DNA of 64,000 nucleotides from Membranipora membranacea (taxonomy: Eukaryota > Bryozoa > Gymnolaemata > Cheilostomatida > Membraniporidae): NCBI GenBank assembly GCA_914767715.1, contig OU612070.1, positions 28,632,025 through 28,696,024 on the forward strand, read 5' to 3'. The notes under the pieces are model-generated. The model did not search any database. It had not been told where the DNA came from and was given only the letters and a program-made list of their open reading frames with translations. Below are positions 12,900-25,422 of the stretch, piece by piece; within the stretch, counting starts at the first letter, position 1, and each line of letters starts with the position of its first letter. The position numbers and the translations under genes were made by a program.

Positions 12900-14811
12900 A
12901 TGGAGGAATTTACTACAGAACTAATATTTTTGAGGATATTGCTTGTCATTTTAGTCTTGCATGCATCAAACGCTGCTGATATCTCAGGTAAGTAGTCGCC
13001 AACGAGAGACAATATTATCTTTGATGTTTATTTTTGCTCTGTTTAGGACTTGTTTGAATACAGATTATTGAGGACGGAGAGTTAAATGATACAAACAAAT
13101 TAATGAACTAGATAAACTATCTCTACGTTACGTCTCTCTCTTATGCGTAAATTGTTTATGTAGGTTCAGACAACTACTGCTCACATGTAGTACATGATAC
13201 TAGCGGTCAGCTCACTTCACCGAACTACCCAGCTTCGTATCCACAGGACTACCACTGTCAGTGGCTCCTCACAGTACCATCAGTCAATGATGTCATTGTG
13301 CTCCATGTGAAACTCGACATTGAGGATTGTCTTGCATGTCACTGTGATGCACTTGATGTAAGTCATATTAGTTATCAATGATGGGTTTGGCCTAGATCAA
13401 GTTGGATCCATTTTGCAAGTGTTGGAGTTGCCCCTCTCCCTCTGCTGACACGCCGAAGGCAAAAATGCCTCTCGGACTTCGGCTTGTCAATAGAGAGGGG
13501 GGGTAACCCCGATGCTTGCAAAATCTATCAAAATTGATCTAGGTGTGACACCATAAATGGCTATAAATACATAATCACCAATATACATAAACACACACAT
13601 ATATATATATATATAAAAAAGTAAGGGTATATTATCAGTTTACCAGTTTGACTTACCAGGATTGATACAGTAGCCAAACTTTTGAATAATTCGCTTCGCC
13701 GCTGATTGGCTAAAATCAAAGTGATTATGGATTTTTCCAGAATCTTAATTTAATATTTGATGGGTCCACCAATCTTGATGCAACACCTTTGTTACTCGTT
13801 CTACACGGACATTCGTTTTTCAGTTATATGATGGAAAGACTGAGCGGCACATACTCAGTCTCTGCGGTGGCGACAATGAAGTGCATGTTGAGGGGCGATC
13901 AAACTCAATACTGATAGTTTTTAGAACAGATCACAGTGTCACTGACGGCAGATGGACGATTGAATGGTCAGCTCGTGGTGAGTACTTAGCTGACTTGGCT
14001 GCAAATACAATGTCCCTCTCTGGAAGCTTAACATTGGTGTATTTGTCAACTCTGTGTTCAGAGTCAATCACTAAAATCCAAAAATTTGGCACTATCCATT
14101 GTGGGGTAGAGAGTAATCAATCATAACTTTTGTTGAAGCTAAAACTTCTCCAGTATTTTGGGAAAAGTAGTTTCAGCTACATTTGGAGTCGCTCCCCCTC
14201 TCCAAGTGTGAAGCTACCTGTACTTTTGTTACTATTACCCTCCCAGTGTTAACAAAAAATTCCAAGTTGATACAAAATCCTACGCCATATGATCACATCA
14301 TCATACGACACATGACTTTTCCTGAATCTGCTGCGCTACAAAGTTTCTATGATAAAAAAAAGCTTTGACGAGACTTAACAGCCCTAGAGCAGCATGAATA
14401 TTTCAAAAGCAACTTCTCTATAATATTCACTGTTGATGGGATGTTCTTTACTCAATTTTAGAAGTTCCACATCTGCCGACCAGCACAATCGAAACACTAA
14501 CACCTGACTCTACAATCATGGATATGGATACATCTTGTGGTCAGAGCTCATACCGAGGCCAGCTCTGGAATAAAGGTCATTTCCGATACAACAGAATACC
14601 ACTGAGTGATAGCAGACTACCAGCTTGCTTGTACAGTGTGACTTCTACCAACAGTATTGACTCATGTAGCTATATCTGCTCGAAAAGACAATGTGATCAG
14701 TTTTGTTACCAAGAACAAGAAAACATTTGCTATACGGCTGATGGAATAGGAAACCATTACATTAAAAGAACTGAAGTCCTGACAGAATGTTTTACCCTGA
14801 GCATGGTGTAG
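12900..14811 (+). CDS. Secreted CUB-domain protein with C-terminal cysteine module
   Basis: Exons: 12900-12987, 13164-13357, 13824-13977 and 14462-14811. They give 786 nt and 261 aa. Exon 1 encodes a hydrophobic signal peptide (about residues 1-26). Residues ~34-145 form one CUB domain, with LTSPNYPASYP, the four spaced cysteines, and LYDG. A short Thr/Ser linker follows, then a cysteine-rich stretch (~175-261) with SCSYIC, FCYQ and ICY. Known: CUB domains mediate extracellular protein or carbohydrate binding, often calcium dependent. The last exon begins in phase 1. Its cysteine pattern resembles the ends of the three downstream secreted proteins, so this gene shares a terminal exon type with them. 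I infer an extracellular location; the ligand is unknown. Confidence 0.87.
13391..13543. mobile_element. Foldback element (copy 1), intron 2 of the CUB gene
   Basis: Imperfect inverted arms of ~70 bp run from CCTAGATC on the left to GATCTAGG on the right. They include TTTTGCAAG/CTTGCAAAA and a central CCGAAG/CTTCGG. The same terminal sequence, CCTAGAT(C)AAGTT, recurs at ~18364 and ~39722, which marks a non-autonomous family. Confidence 0.75.
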
Positions 14812-16684
14812 GTAGGCAATTCTCTCATTCGTGTTTGTGAAGCTTTGATTATCAGTATAGGGTAGCAATTCCAAATGCAGGGAAACTACATCAAACTTGA
14901 ACTAAGCTATGCGCATTGAGACAAGTTTTGTATGATCCGACGAATGATAAAGCTTTTGAAATTGACTGGCAGTTCGCTCTCATGAAATTTGCGATTGGTC
15001 GGTATGATCATGATCTATGATCATATTATACAGGCCATACAACATCCAGTCAGGGTTGAAATATCTCTGAATTGTACCCTTCTCGATGATAAACAGGTTT
15101 CAACCTTGTTGTCGCCATGACCAGTCACTAGTTTGTTTGCTGTCTTAAGCGATATAAAAGAGATCATCACTGGATGTACCATGTCTGTTAGCTGTAATAT
15201 AAAGTATGTACAAATAGACATGGAGCAATAGAACTGGGTAAAATAAATTGTTGTTACATTCTGGTCTCGTCCGAACCCGAGCCCAGTATAACATTATAAT
15301 GTAACAGTAAAACCCGACTTACTTACAAGCGGCATCAACAGTTTTCTGGGCAAGTAGCAGTCCGATAAGGGCAAGGGGGGACAAACTAACAATAACGGTA
15401 GAACTAAGTGGTGTCGGAAATGAGAATAAAGGAAAGCTTCAACTCACTATAACGTATATAATGGGAGCTATCGCTACCAGTGATCACATATCTACAATGT
15501 AGAATAACTAGCCTTGACATTGCTTTAACTCTACTTGATCACTGGTAGTGGCATTCAAATTTATTGATTTACTTTGCTATCTAATTATTTTATAATTTAT
15601 AATAATTTATTTGATTTATTTTGTTTTTTCCAATGTAATCACTATCTCGTTTGCTTTAATGAGTTCTGATAGGATATTAAAGTAAATTTAAAAAAAATTG
15701 AATGCCATTACCAGAGCTCCCCTAGCAAGGTTTAAGCACCCTAACAATGGTGTAAAATGTCATGGGCCTTTTTTGTATACATTTTTACAAATGAGGACGC
15801 AACCCAAGTTTTCCAAATGTACCTATAAGTTCAAAGGTCTAGAGGTTAATCTCAGTCAGTATGTCAGAAACCATTCTTACGATGCACCAATACTCATCCA
15901 TATATACTGCAATAACATCACAGCTTTAAATATCATGTTGACTTTCTGTTCCCATAATGCAATGCAATAAAGTTTGATCATAGATTTCATTGTTGTGCTT
16001 ATGCGCAAATAATTTAGTATGTATGGCACAGCTGAGAACAGGTAGTATGTATGGCACAGCTGAGAACAGGTAGTATGTATGGCACAGCTGAGAACAGGTA
16101 GTTTGTCCCAAACTTCTTTATATGATTAGGGAAAACATTGGCTAACATCATGTACTTTTTATGACTTGTATGTTTCTAAGTGATAAGGAACATCATATGT
16201 GGAAATATTCTACTCATGAACAAAAGTGTGCTCAACTCAGAAATCTATAATTTGGTGCTGATCCATATCTTTTCTGAGCAATAAAGATTTCACACAAATT
16301 GTGGAGTAATTACTATACTGCATGCTATCATTGTATAAATAATAATTGCTAAAATAATGTAACATTGATTTGCACTCTGCGCACTCAAAAAGATGGACAT
16401 GATTAAAGCGGTTATATTTGTACCCAACAAGACTGAAATCACGTCTGCCATGACAACTATGAAAAAGAAAACTCACTTGATGGAGAGAGAATGATTTTCT
16501 ATTATAAAACCTATGACCCATCTCTATTAGATGTGTGATGAAATTCTCGATCGGCACAATATCCAAATTGGAAAAGGATATTAAAATGTTTATGAAGGGT
16601 AAATGTACTATATGCAATATATTAGTATATCCATATCACCATTCTAGAACTGTACATATCACCTAGCATTGACGTGAGACAGTC
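14812..16684. other. Spacer between CUB gene and first paralogue
   Basis: It contains a possible poly(A) signal at 15242-15247. A 12-bp inverted pair, TACCAGTGATCA (15475-15486) and its complement (15536-15547), lies further on, followed by a 28-bp tandem repeat. No supported coding exon. Confidence 0.45.
16015..16098. repeat. Three perfect copies of a 28-bp tandem repeat
   Basis: The unit, TAGTATGTATGG followed by CACAGCTGAGAACAGG, is repeated three times without change, which points to recent expansion. Confidence 0.9.
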
Positions 16685-19600
16685 ATGGGAGCTCATCCCG
16701 CTCTACTGAGGGCCTTATTTCTACTGATGTTACAATGTAACACAGCGGTCGCGGGTAAGTCACGCGATATCAGTTTGTTGATATTTTTCTTTTTTGACAT
16801 TTTATGGTCTTGTCACAACGATGAAAAAAGATTAGAAATGCTGAAATGTTGCTCACCATAAAATTATCATTATTGTTATCTTTAGTATTCCAGGTTGTCA
16901 TTGTTGGTGGTTTGATGGTGATAGAGTTGGAGTTGATGTTCTTCCCTGTTGATCCTAATATTCCAGCTCTATCTGCGTTCCTTACAAGTGGGGGAAAGAG
17001 GAGTTCCCCCTTTTGTCTGATCTAAAATGAAATACTTGCATATGCAGCTAACTGCCATCTGTCAAACCATTTACTGAGTAGGCCAGAAGCAGCTATAGCA
17101 TAAGTTGTTATGGCACGGACAATATTTGATGGCAGGATACTGATCACGTTTTATATTTCATTGATGTATGTTCTGTAAAATTAACCGGGTGTACCCAGTT
17201 GTAGTGGTCATATTTAGAAATTAAAAGGTGTTTTGTTTTGGCATTATATGTGTGGGGAAATTCTGTGTAATCTAACTAATCTTATCATCAGGGAATTCCA
17301 GGTTGAAATTGCATTGTGGGATTTTGTTGACATGGCAATTAATTCACCAAGTAAACTTGTAGAAAAGTCTGCTCGTATCAGACCAGCACAAATTGAAAAA
17401 ATTCAATTGAATTATGTCAAACTTTTTATGGGACTAGGATGATATTGTATGGTCTTAAGACCTCTGTCTTTGGGCAATTACAAACAACATTTTTTGATGT
17501 TTCAATTGCCTCTTATGTCATTTTTCGGCTGCATAACACATGAACAAAGAGTGCCTCACTTTTCAGAAAGAAACCCAACTGTCAGAGTCTGAAAAACTTA
17601 GATATGCCAGCTTCGCATTCTTTCCTAACATGGTAATGACATGATATGGGGATATGCGGTAGCGCTGTCTCTCACCAACCACCTCATGCAATGTTAAAAC
17701 ATATACAATGTAGAACCCAGGACTATAGTCTTGACTTGTGCCAACTGCATCAAACTCTTGACTTCCCACTAATAACATATCGATAGTGTGAATATTTGGG
17801 ATATGTAGTAGTGCTGCGGCTGACCTCTTCAACTGGGTACACACTTTTTTCCTACATAAATTTTTCTCACGCTATCATGTTTTGAGCAGTTTTAGGTCTA
17901 GGCTGCTTGTTGTCTTGTTCTCGTTGAGATGTAGTGCTGTCGCTGACCACCTTTTATACTGATGTGATAGAATATATTGTTAAAATCATACATATAGTCG
18001 TGTTTCCTGCTGAACATATTAATCACTTAACATTTCACTTACCTAACCGATTGTGAAGAAAATTGCAGGTATGCTGCCGCTGACATGATTGCTTCAACAG
18101 GATGCACTCTCAATTTTGGATTCAGCACGTTGTTCTACCCTAGATATACCCTTGTTTTAAACTCGTAACATTTCACTTATTATTAGCGATTGTGAGAAAA
18201 ATTGCGATATGCTGCCGAGCTGCCGATCTTCCGCTGACATGATTGCTCTGACTGGGTCCATTTGCCTGCATTCCTAGTGGCTCCCGATCCACTGGTCACG
18301 CCGCAGCATGACCAGTGGATCGGGAGCAACAGGCATGCAGGCAATTGGATCAAACTTGTTCTAGGTTACACCCATATTTCTTTATATTCAGCACACTGTT
18401 ATACCCTTGAAACACCTTTTATTTAAACTCTTAATATTTCACTCATTAAAAGCAATTTTTAGAAGAAATGAGGATATGCTGCCGCGCTGCCGCTAACATG
18501 ATTGCTACAACTGGGTACACCCTTAATTTTGGATTCAGCACGTTGTTCCACCCTAGAAACACGCTTTATTGAATTCTTAACATTTCACTTTTTATATGCA
18601 GTTTTGAGAAATATTGCGGATATGCTGCCGCAAGACAGTATCATACCAACCTCATAAAGATCTGACATTATACTCATCGAAATTTTTAAATTTGTCCTCA
18701 TCTAACACAAGCAGACTTCTGCAAGTTTACTTGGTAAATAAATTGGCAAGTCAACAAAATCCCCACAATGCAGTTTCAACCTGGAATTCCCTGAAGATTA
18801 GATTAGTAAGATTACACAGATTAGGAGTTATGTCCCAACACATATAATGCAAAAACAAAACAAATTTTAATTTCTAAATATGACCACTACAACTGGATAC
18901 ACCCGGTGAATTTTACAGAAGAAACATCAATGAAGTATAATATGCGATCAGTATCCTGCCATCAAAAATTGTCCGTGCCATTATTTTATAGAGCAGTCAC
19001 AGCTAGGCTGCTTCTGGCCTAGAGCTCATTATAACGAGTTCAAGATTTTTTTGATAACTAGGCGATGACTATATTTCATAGATGATATAATCACCATGAC
19101 CCAGAGAGGAGTGGTGGACCTGTCACATATACTAGATGGTGAGGATATTGTAGACATCACGATAAATTACACTGAGAGAGGTCATCACATAGCCTATGTG
19201 GCGTCAGAGGCAAAAGTGCACAAGATAAAGATAGCCGATGATCAAATTTTCTACAATTCTACAATTTACAGTAAGTTTACATGAAAGTATATTATTCCGT
19301 CTATCTATTTGAATACCACAATTCGGGTTCCCGATACAATGTACTAAAAAGTTACAATATCATGCTGTACTACTTATTAACAGAACCTTTAATGTCACTT
19401 GTCCGTTCTCGTTTCGAACAGAACTAGTTTGAGTTGTGCCCTGCTAATATCATCCCCAATTAGTTTTGATAACATATTATTCCTCTGAATATTAGCTATT
19501 GTTTGAGGTTAGATATTGGTTTTGTTGTGCTAGCCTCTTATTTGTTTTGGTTTATTTTCATTTCTCTATCAAACCAAAGTTTGATAACATTGAAATTTCG

Positions 19601-22513
19601 TGCTCATTTTTACTCAATATGAATGTTGTCATTGTTAAAAAATCTTATAGAAAACTGAAAAAAAGCTTTTTAAGCATTTCTGGGTCCGGGATATTTTTGG
19701 ACGATATTTAGTGCATGCATTATTAGCACAGGAAGATCTCTTGAGGTTATTAAAATAAAACTAATGCGACTAAAAAGTGGATGAGATGGGCTGTCTCATT
19801 CTTAAGATGAGAGTATCTTTGCAGCACAGCGATGGTGGTGCTGCCGTTCTCGAGATAGTTCAATGTTACGAGGTATCAAAACCACTTTTCTATGGAAACC
19901 AAAATATTTCCAAATCATGGGTTTCCATTGCTTTACCAATTTAGGTGCTCAGACTAGGTGAATTTCTAAGACCTACGCGAAAGGAATAAGCATATGTCTC
20001 AACATTTTGCGCCTGTTCACAGTGCCAGTGGGGTTTATATAGCAACATGACACCAAATTTGTGCCGCTGTTACCTAAGACCAATGGGGAAAGATGGAACA
20101 AAACGGCCCTTGAAGGCGTTATTAATTTTGTATTTCTCATTTATAAGATCTGCATGTGAGTGGAGGTTCTACAGACGAGAGAATAAAATACATTCATTAC
20201 AACGAGGGAAATTGGAAGATGTTCCTGACCATCCTAACACACAATACAGATGCATCTAGTGGTCAATTCATGAAGTATTCCGAAAAAGATGGAATGCAGT
20301 ACTCGCAGCCTTATAGTGATACAGACCCGCAGTGCGCCGAGAGTATCTCCATTTACGCTAGTGATGATAACCCAGTGCTAACTTGTTATAGTACAACTAG
20401 TAATGGTCGGAAGGTTGTGAAATACTCTATTGAAAAGGCCAGGGTAAATACTAATGTTTGGAATGGAAATGGAGTTGCACTGCCAGAATTAAGGAATGAA
20501 GACTGGATTGTAATAGCTGCTAAATCAGATAGAGTGAAAGGCACAAAATTTACTAAAACTGAAGATAATATGCTAATAGCATGGACCAGTTCGTTGGAAA
20601 CAATTTATTGTGAGCAAACCGGTTATCAAAACACGACAAGCGATCCACAGATGGTCTTTGTTAAAGGGGCGAGTGAATTCATTCTTGTGTTAGAGCTTGT
20701 TGTAGGTACTGGCCTTAAGGTCCTGCTATGTGATGTGTCATCAACCAATCAGAATGCAAAACCTTGGATAGAACCTGAAATGGGCGGTGGCCTTGTCGAC
20801 CTTTCTAGTGATTCGTGGGTGCTGATAGCATCAGACAGCAAGAGAAATCAGAACGGCGAGAATAATGAGAATGGCGAGGTATTTCTTGCCTTAAAGAACT
20901 CATCAAGTCAAATCGCTAAGCTGATCTGGTATAACATCGAACAACAAGGTGAGCAATATATATTATATATATAATATATCAATATATATATATATGCAAT
21001 ATTAAATAAGACATATAATAAATATCACAATAATGAAGCCATATTGTCTGCATATCATATCTGATGTCTTAGATAACTCCAGGGCCCTGAAAGATGTCTC
21101 ACTGCAAAAAAACTCGCTCTAAAGCACCAAAAGATAGGCCGTCCATTAGAAATAAAACAAAAATGTCAAAAAACTGAATAAATGTGATAAATGTAAACTT
21201 ACTCTGTTTCACAAATAAGACATTATTTGCACCTGCATTACTTTGTTTCAGTTTGTACAACAACGTCAGAGTCCACCATCCAACGAACTGTCACCGCAAC
21301 AGGTGCCAGCATACCAGCTGCCAATAACACAATTCCAAGCACAACAACTGTTAGGAATACATCTGTAGTGACAGCATCTACAGGAACAACAGCAGCCAGC
21401 CCAACAGCTGCAAGCACATCCATTGCAGTCACAACAACTTCAAGCCCAACACCTTCAAGCACAACAACTACAAGTACAACAACTACAAGTACAAAAGCTG
21501 CTGGAATATCAACAAATACAACAAATACAGGCACAATAGATGGGAATGTAACAACTTCAAGCACAGCAACTGCCGTCACAACAATCGTTGGCACAACCAT
21601 CCCTGGCACAACGGCTGCTGACGAAACAGCAACAAGCACAGCAACTGCCGTCACAACAATCGTTGGCACAACCATCCCTGGCACAACGGCTGCTGACGAA
21701 CCAGCAACAAGCACAGCAACTGCCGTCACAACAATCGTTGGCACAACCATCCCTGGCACAACGGCTGCTGACGAACCAGCAACAAGCACAGCAACTGCCG
21801 TCACAACAATCGTTGGCACAACCATCCCTGGCACAACGGCTGCTGACGAACCAGCAACAAGCACAGCAACTGCCGTCACAACAATCGTTGGCACAACCAT
21901 CCCTGGCACAACGGCTGCTGACGAAACAGCAACAAGCACAGCAGCTGCCGTCACAACAATCGTTGGCACAACCATCCCTGGCACAACGGCTGCTGACGAA
22001 ACAGCAACAAGCACAGCAACTGCCGTCACAACAATCGTTGGCACAACCATCCCTGGCACAACGGCTGCTGACGAACCAGCAACAAGCACAGCAACTGCCG
22101 TCACAACAATCGTTGGCACAACCATCCCTGGCACAACGGCTGCTGACGAACCAGCAACAAGCACAGCAACTGCCGTCACAACAATCGTTGGCACAACCAT
22201 CCCTGGCACAACGGCTGCTGACGAAACAGCAACAAGCACAGCGCACACAAGCCCTATATCCACAAGCGCAACATCTAGAACAAGGAACTCGCAGCGGGGA
22301 GTTAGACATTATCAATTTGTACCGTATACTTCGACTGTCAGTTTTAACAGTAAGGTTAGCGCCACCTGTGTAGAGGCCTGTGGCTACCTATGTATGAAGG
22401 GTAATTCTCGTCAGTTCTGTTTCGATCCAAGTGACAACTCCTGTTACTTGTCATCTGAAGGTGGAGCCAACACTTTTGGCAGCCACAATGGGGATTGCTA
22501 CGAACTAGTTTGA
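16685..22513 (+). CDS. Unrecognised secreted protein, paralogue A, with nine-copy Thr-rich repeat
   Basis: Exons: 16685-16754, 19082-19270, 20148-20948 and 21252-22513. They give 2322 nt and 773 aa. All three introns are phase 1. Exon 1 is a signal peptide (MGAHPALLRALFLLML...). Exons 2-3 (~24-353) are rich in short beta-like hydrophobic runs and Asn glycosylation sites. I do not recognise a named domain; a propeller-like fold is only a guess. From ~354 a Thr/Ser/Ala linker begins, with nine 25-aa repeats (~457-681) ending AADE(P/T)ATS, as in O-glycosylated mucin stalks. Residues ~704-773 form a six-cysteine module with EACGYLC, FCFDP, SCYL and DCYEL. It is paralogous to the next two genes by exon layout and by motifs such as a conserved W(I/V)EP..L...W. 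Probably an extracellular or cell-surface glycoprotein. Confidence 0.82.
18067..18625. repeat. Decayed ~150-bp tandem repeats inside the inverted-end element
   Basis: Three units share the order TGCTGCCG, ACATGATTGCT, ACTGGGTACACC, ATTCAGCAC, TTCTACCCT and CATTTCACTT. Unit 2 is interrupted by a foldback insertion. Weaker related units seem to extend left to ~17600. Confidence 0.65.
18250..18364. mobile_element. Foldback element (copy 2), inserted in a tandem repeat unit
   Basis: Inverted arms built on CTCCCGATCCACTGGTCA and its complement sit between outer arms CCTGCAT and ATGCAGG. The right end, TTGGATCAAACTTGTTCTAGG, matches the terminus of copy 1 when reversed. Unit 3 of the same tandem array reads ACTGGGTACACCC straight through at the matching point, so it is an empty site. 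Confidence 0.7.
21560..22234 (+). repeat. Nine tandem copies of a 75-bp coding repeat
   Basis: Nine contiguous 75-bp units encode 25 aa each (TATAVTTIVGTTIPGTTAAD + E(P/T)ATS). Differences seen are single-base: CCA or ACA giving Pro or Thr (order T,P,P,P,T,T,P,P,T), and one Thr-to-Ala in copy 6. Because 75 is a multiple of three and the units lack stops in several frames, long open frames also appear in the other + frame and on the - strand; these are shadows. Confidence 0.95.
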
Positions 22514-25422
22514 TGCCAGTTGATTAGTTAGGTGTCAATATTAGACAGTGGTTCGCAGCCACTTCTTTTACAGAATTCGCTCACTCTTAGATTTTGTATG
22601 CATGGCGTATCCAAAATTTAATAGTTATGGATAAAATATATTCATTTTAATTAATTCTTACTCTGGTGTATTTGTTATTCCATCCACTTTTCTTTAATTT
22701 TGTTTACTTGATAGCAAGAGTAGTTCTTTTAAATTTATTTATATATTGTATTTATTTTATGTAAATGAATACCTCTCAGTGTGATTATTTGTAGTGGTAT
22801 ATGAAAATTACATCCAAATCATTTAGATAGAATCAAAGAGTTAAAAAGTGAAATTTGTACGGTAATATTGTTACGGTTGTACGGTATTGTTTGTTTTGTA
22901 TGGCTATATATTATAAAAAAAGTTCTGGTACTGGCTCAACTGTCACCTTAATAATACAAAAATTATTAAAAAAGTTTTTTAATTTCAATCATTGATATTT
23001 GGAGGTAGAAAGATGAAAATAGACAGAATCAATATTTCATAGCTTCCAATGTCTTCCTGGAAAATTAAAACTTGAAGGTGAGGTGGAGTGGAGTGGAGTG
23101 TGAGATATGTAAATAATGTAAAAATGCATTGGCATTGTAACCACAGGATATGCAGGATTGGTTTAGGGGGTCAAGAAAAGGGTTAAAAAATAATATCAAC
23201 ACAATCACACAACGGAGGGTCAAATAACAAACATTGCTTGCTCTAGGATATTTGTGAGTGACTTACTAGATTCCTGTCAGACTAGAGATTAAATTTACAG
23301 ACTTTCAGATCCCCCTTCAATTTCTGTCGAAGGAAGTCATTATGATGTATTTATGATGAGGGCGACTATAAATTGAACATTTCAACCAGATTTTTCTCAT
23401 CTCGGCTAACTCTTGAGGGTGAATGAGATGGCTCCACAGCATCAACTGTACGCTTTAGGCAAACTTTTTCAGATAGCCGACACCTGATGCTTCCATCAAG
23501 CTAGGCAACTTTACTTGGTGCGAACATTTTGGTTGGGATACTTATGGTGGAAACACTTCTGCCACGAACTTTCAGCGGTTGTTTCTTTCTGGTCTTCTCA
23601 ACATAACTCTCACTATAATCCAGCACTTAGCTTTTGGACAAAACTTGGTAGAATGTCCAATCTCACCACAACTTTTTATAGCACATGTGGCTTTTGGACA
23701 CCATCTGTACTCGTGCCCCAGACTCACTTACAATCACATCTTGGTTTGGATAATTTGTTTGGGGTTTTCACTAGACACCTACAAATAATAACAAAAGTCA
23801 TCTGCAACACTACTTTAGTCACCAATCCTGCCAACAGCGCCATATGAAACTAGCTGATAAAGGTTGAGGTTAAAAAACACGTCTTCATACCTTAAGGTTA
23901 GTTGTGAAAGAGAATGAGATCTAAATGCTACTTGGCTCCGGTGTAATTTCTGACGTAGCCTTCGCAGAAGTTGATAAAAGCATCACTTTACCAACAGTTC
24001 TCGTTTAGTCTCTCAATAATTGCTGTGCATTGATTGGCGAGTAAAATTTATATATATATATATATATATATTGCTCACTTGGTCTTTCCATGCCATTCTT
24101 CAGAACAGAACAAAAAATATTTGAGGTACCATGTGTGTTAACTACTCCAAATGCAATAAATACATGCTTACTCTTCGATATAATCAGTAGCTGGTTCCTT
24201 GTGGTATAGGTTTAGTGTGTGCAAGCACCTGCGATATAGAAAGTCTAGTGTGTTTTCTCCCCTTTGACAGACCTCCAATATTTTCTACTTTATGAATGAA
24301 CCAGCAATAGCCTTCAATTGGACTTGAGTGAATAACAGCATGAAATTCTGAAATAAAATCACCAACTAAACAAACTATTGACCAGTGTTTGTTTTGAGGT
24401 ATCATATATCAGCAGCATCGTATGTATAGTCCTAACATGCTACACTTAAAAGTATGGTTGATGATCATGCTGATTTTTATATAGTGTAATCCTTCATTAT
24501 TTCTTAATGAGACTTAAATACAATATGAAGTGAAAGACACTAATTGTCGCCACAAAGTGTCTCATGAATAAAATAGAATTCACATCTTCTGCGGATAAAA
24601 TGCATTTTACTGTTTTATAATAAACGCCAAAGAATGAAACGAAATATTAAAACATTCGAGATATATCGATGATATATGGGCAATGTATGTTATAATGCTT
24701 ACGGAAGGGAAAACGAACAATCCTGGTACCTCAACTGTCTTACAAAAACTGTTAGTCAATTTACTGAGTCATTATGAAAAGTGGCACACTTGTGTTTGTA
24801 ATCTTAATATGTTATATCATGTAAATAAATCTTAAATTTATAATATCAGATGGTCTGGGACATATATGTGAGAACCTCAGATGCTGAAAGCAATCAACTA
24901 ACAAAAATACAGAGAACCCTTAAACTATGGGCCTCTGTGACAAAGAAAGGTAGTTGGCGCACAAACTTTGTTGCTTTGATCGCCTCTGGTTGCGGAAGCC
25001 TGGCAAATGGAATGAATTTTAATTATAATAATATAAATGCGTATATAGGTTTTCAGTTTTATCAATCAATGAAAAGTAGGTGCTTAAAATCACATCCAGT
25101 GTCACCCATCTGCAGTATAATCAGAAAGCAATCTCAGTGGCAGAATTAAAAGGATGTACATCTATCGTTCTTAAAGTGCTGCCATTGATGAACAAAGATA
25201 ACTACAGTCATTATTTTGGGGGATTAAACTTTCTTGAATTGATTGCAATTCAGACTGACTTCCTATTACTATACTATACTTTGATGAAAATAATTCACTG
25301 TATATGATGATACATCAATCTAACTATATTGCAATTAAAAATATTTAATATCATATAAACGGTAGGTGATGATCATTCAATTCAGATTCATCAGATCGGC
25401 GGTAAGACTTTTCAAAGCAGCA
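22514..25422. other. Spacer between paralogues A and B
   Basis: AT-rich, with a (TA)n run near 24050-24071 and a GGAGT run near 23085-23100. I find no exon with family features or convincing splice context; scattered open frames look random. Confidence 0.45.

Larger units (their letters stand above)
17081..19019. mobile_element. 1.94-kb element with ~380-bp inverted ends, inside paralogue A intron 1
   Basis: The left end (from GGCCAGAAGCAGC at 17081 to ~17460) and the right end (~18630-19019, ending GCTGCTTCTGGCC) are inverted copies. They share landmarks such as GGCACGGACAAT, GATGGCAGGATACTGATC and GGGAATTCCAGGTTGAAA. A TA dinucleotide lies on each side (17079-17080 and 19020-19021), as expected for a TA target duplication. 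No transposase frame is seen inside. The interior holds decayed ~150-bp tandem repeats and a second foldback insertion. Confidence 0.8.

Noticed and set aside
21238-22315. Long open frames on the - strand and a second + frame across the Thr-rich repeats
   Set aside because: They exist only because a 75-bp unit without stops is repeated nine times. The chosen frame has splice sites, a signal peptide and the cysteine module.
23515-23847. 110-codon open frame with many aromatic residues
   Set aside because: It overlaps another frame in the same direction, and both look random; no motif recognised.
24850-25307. Two overlapping open frames upstream of paralogue B
   Set aside because: No signal peptide, domain or splice support, and low-complexity AT-rich parts.
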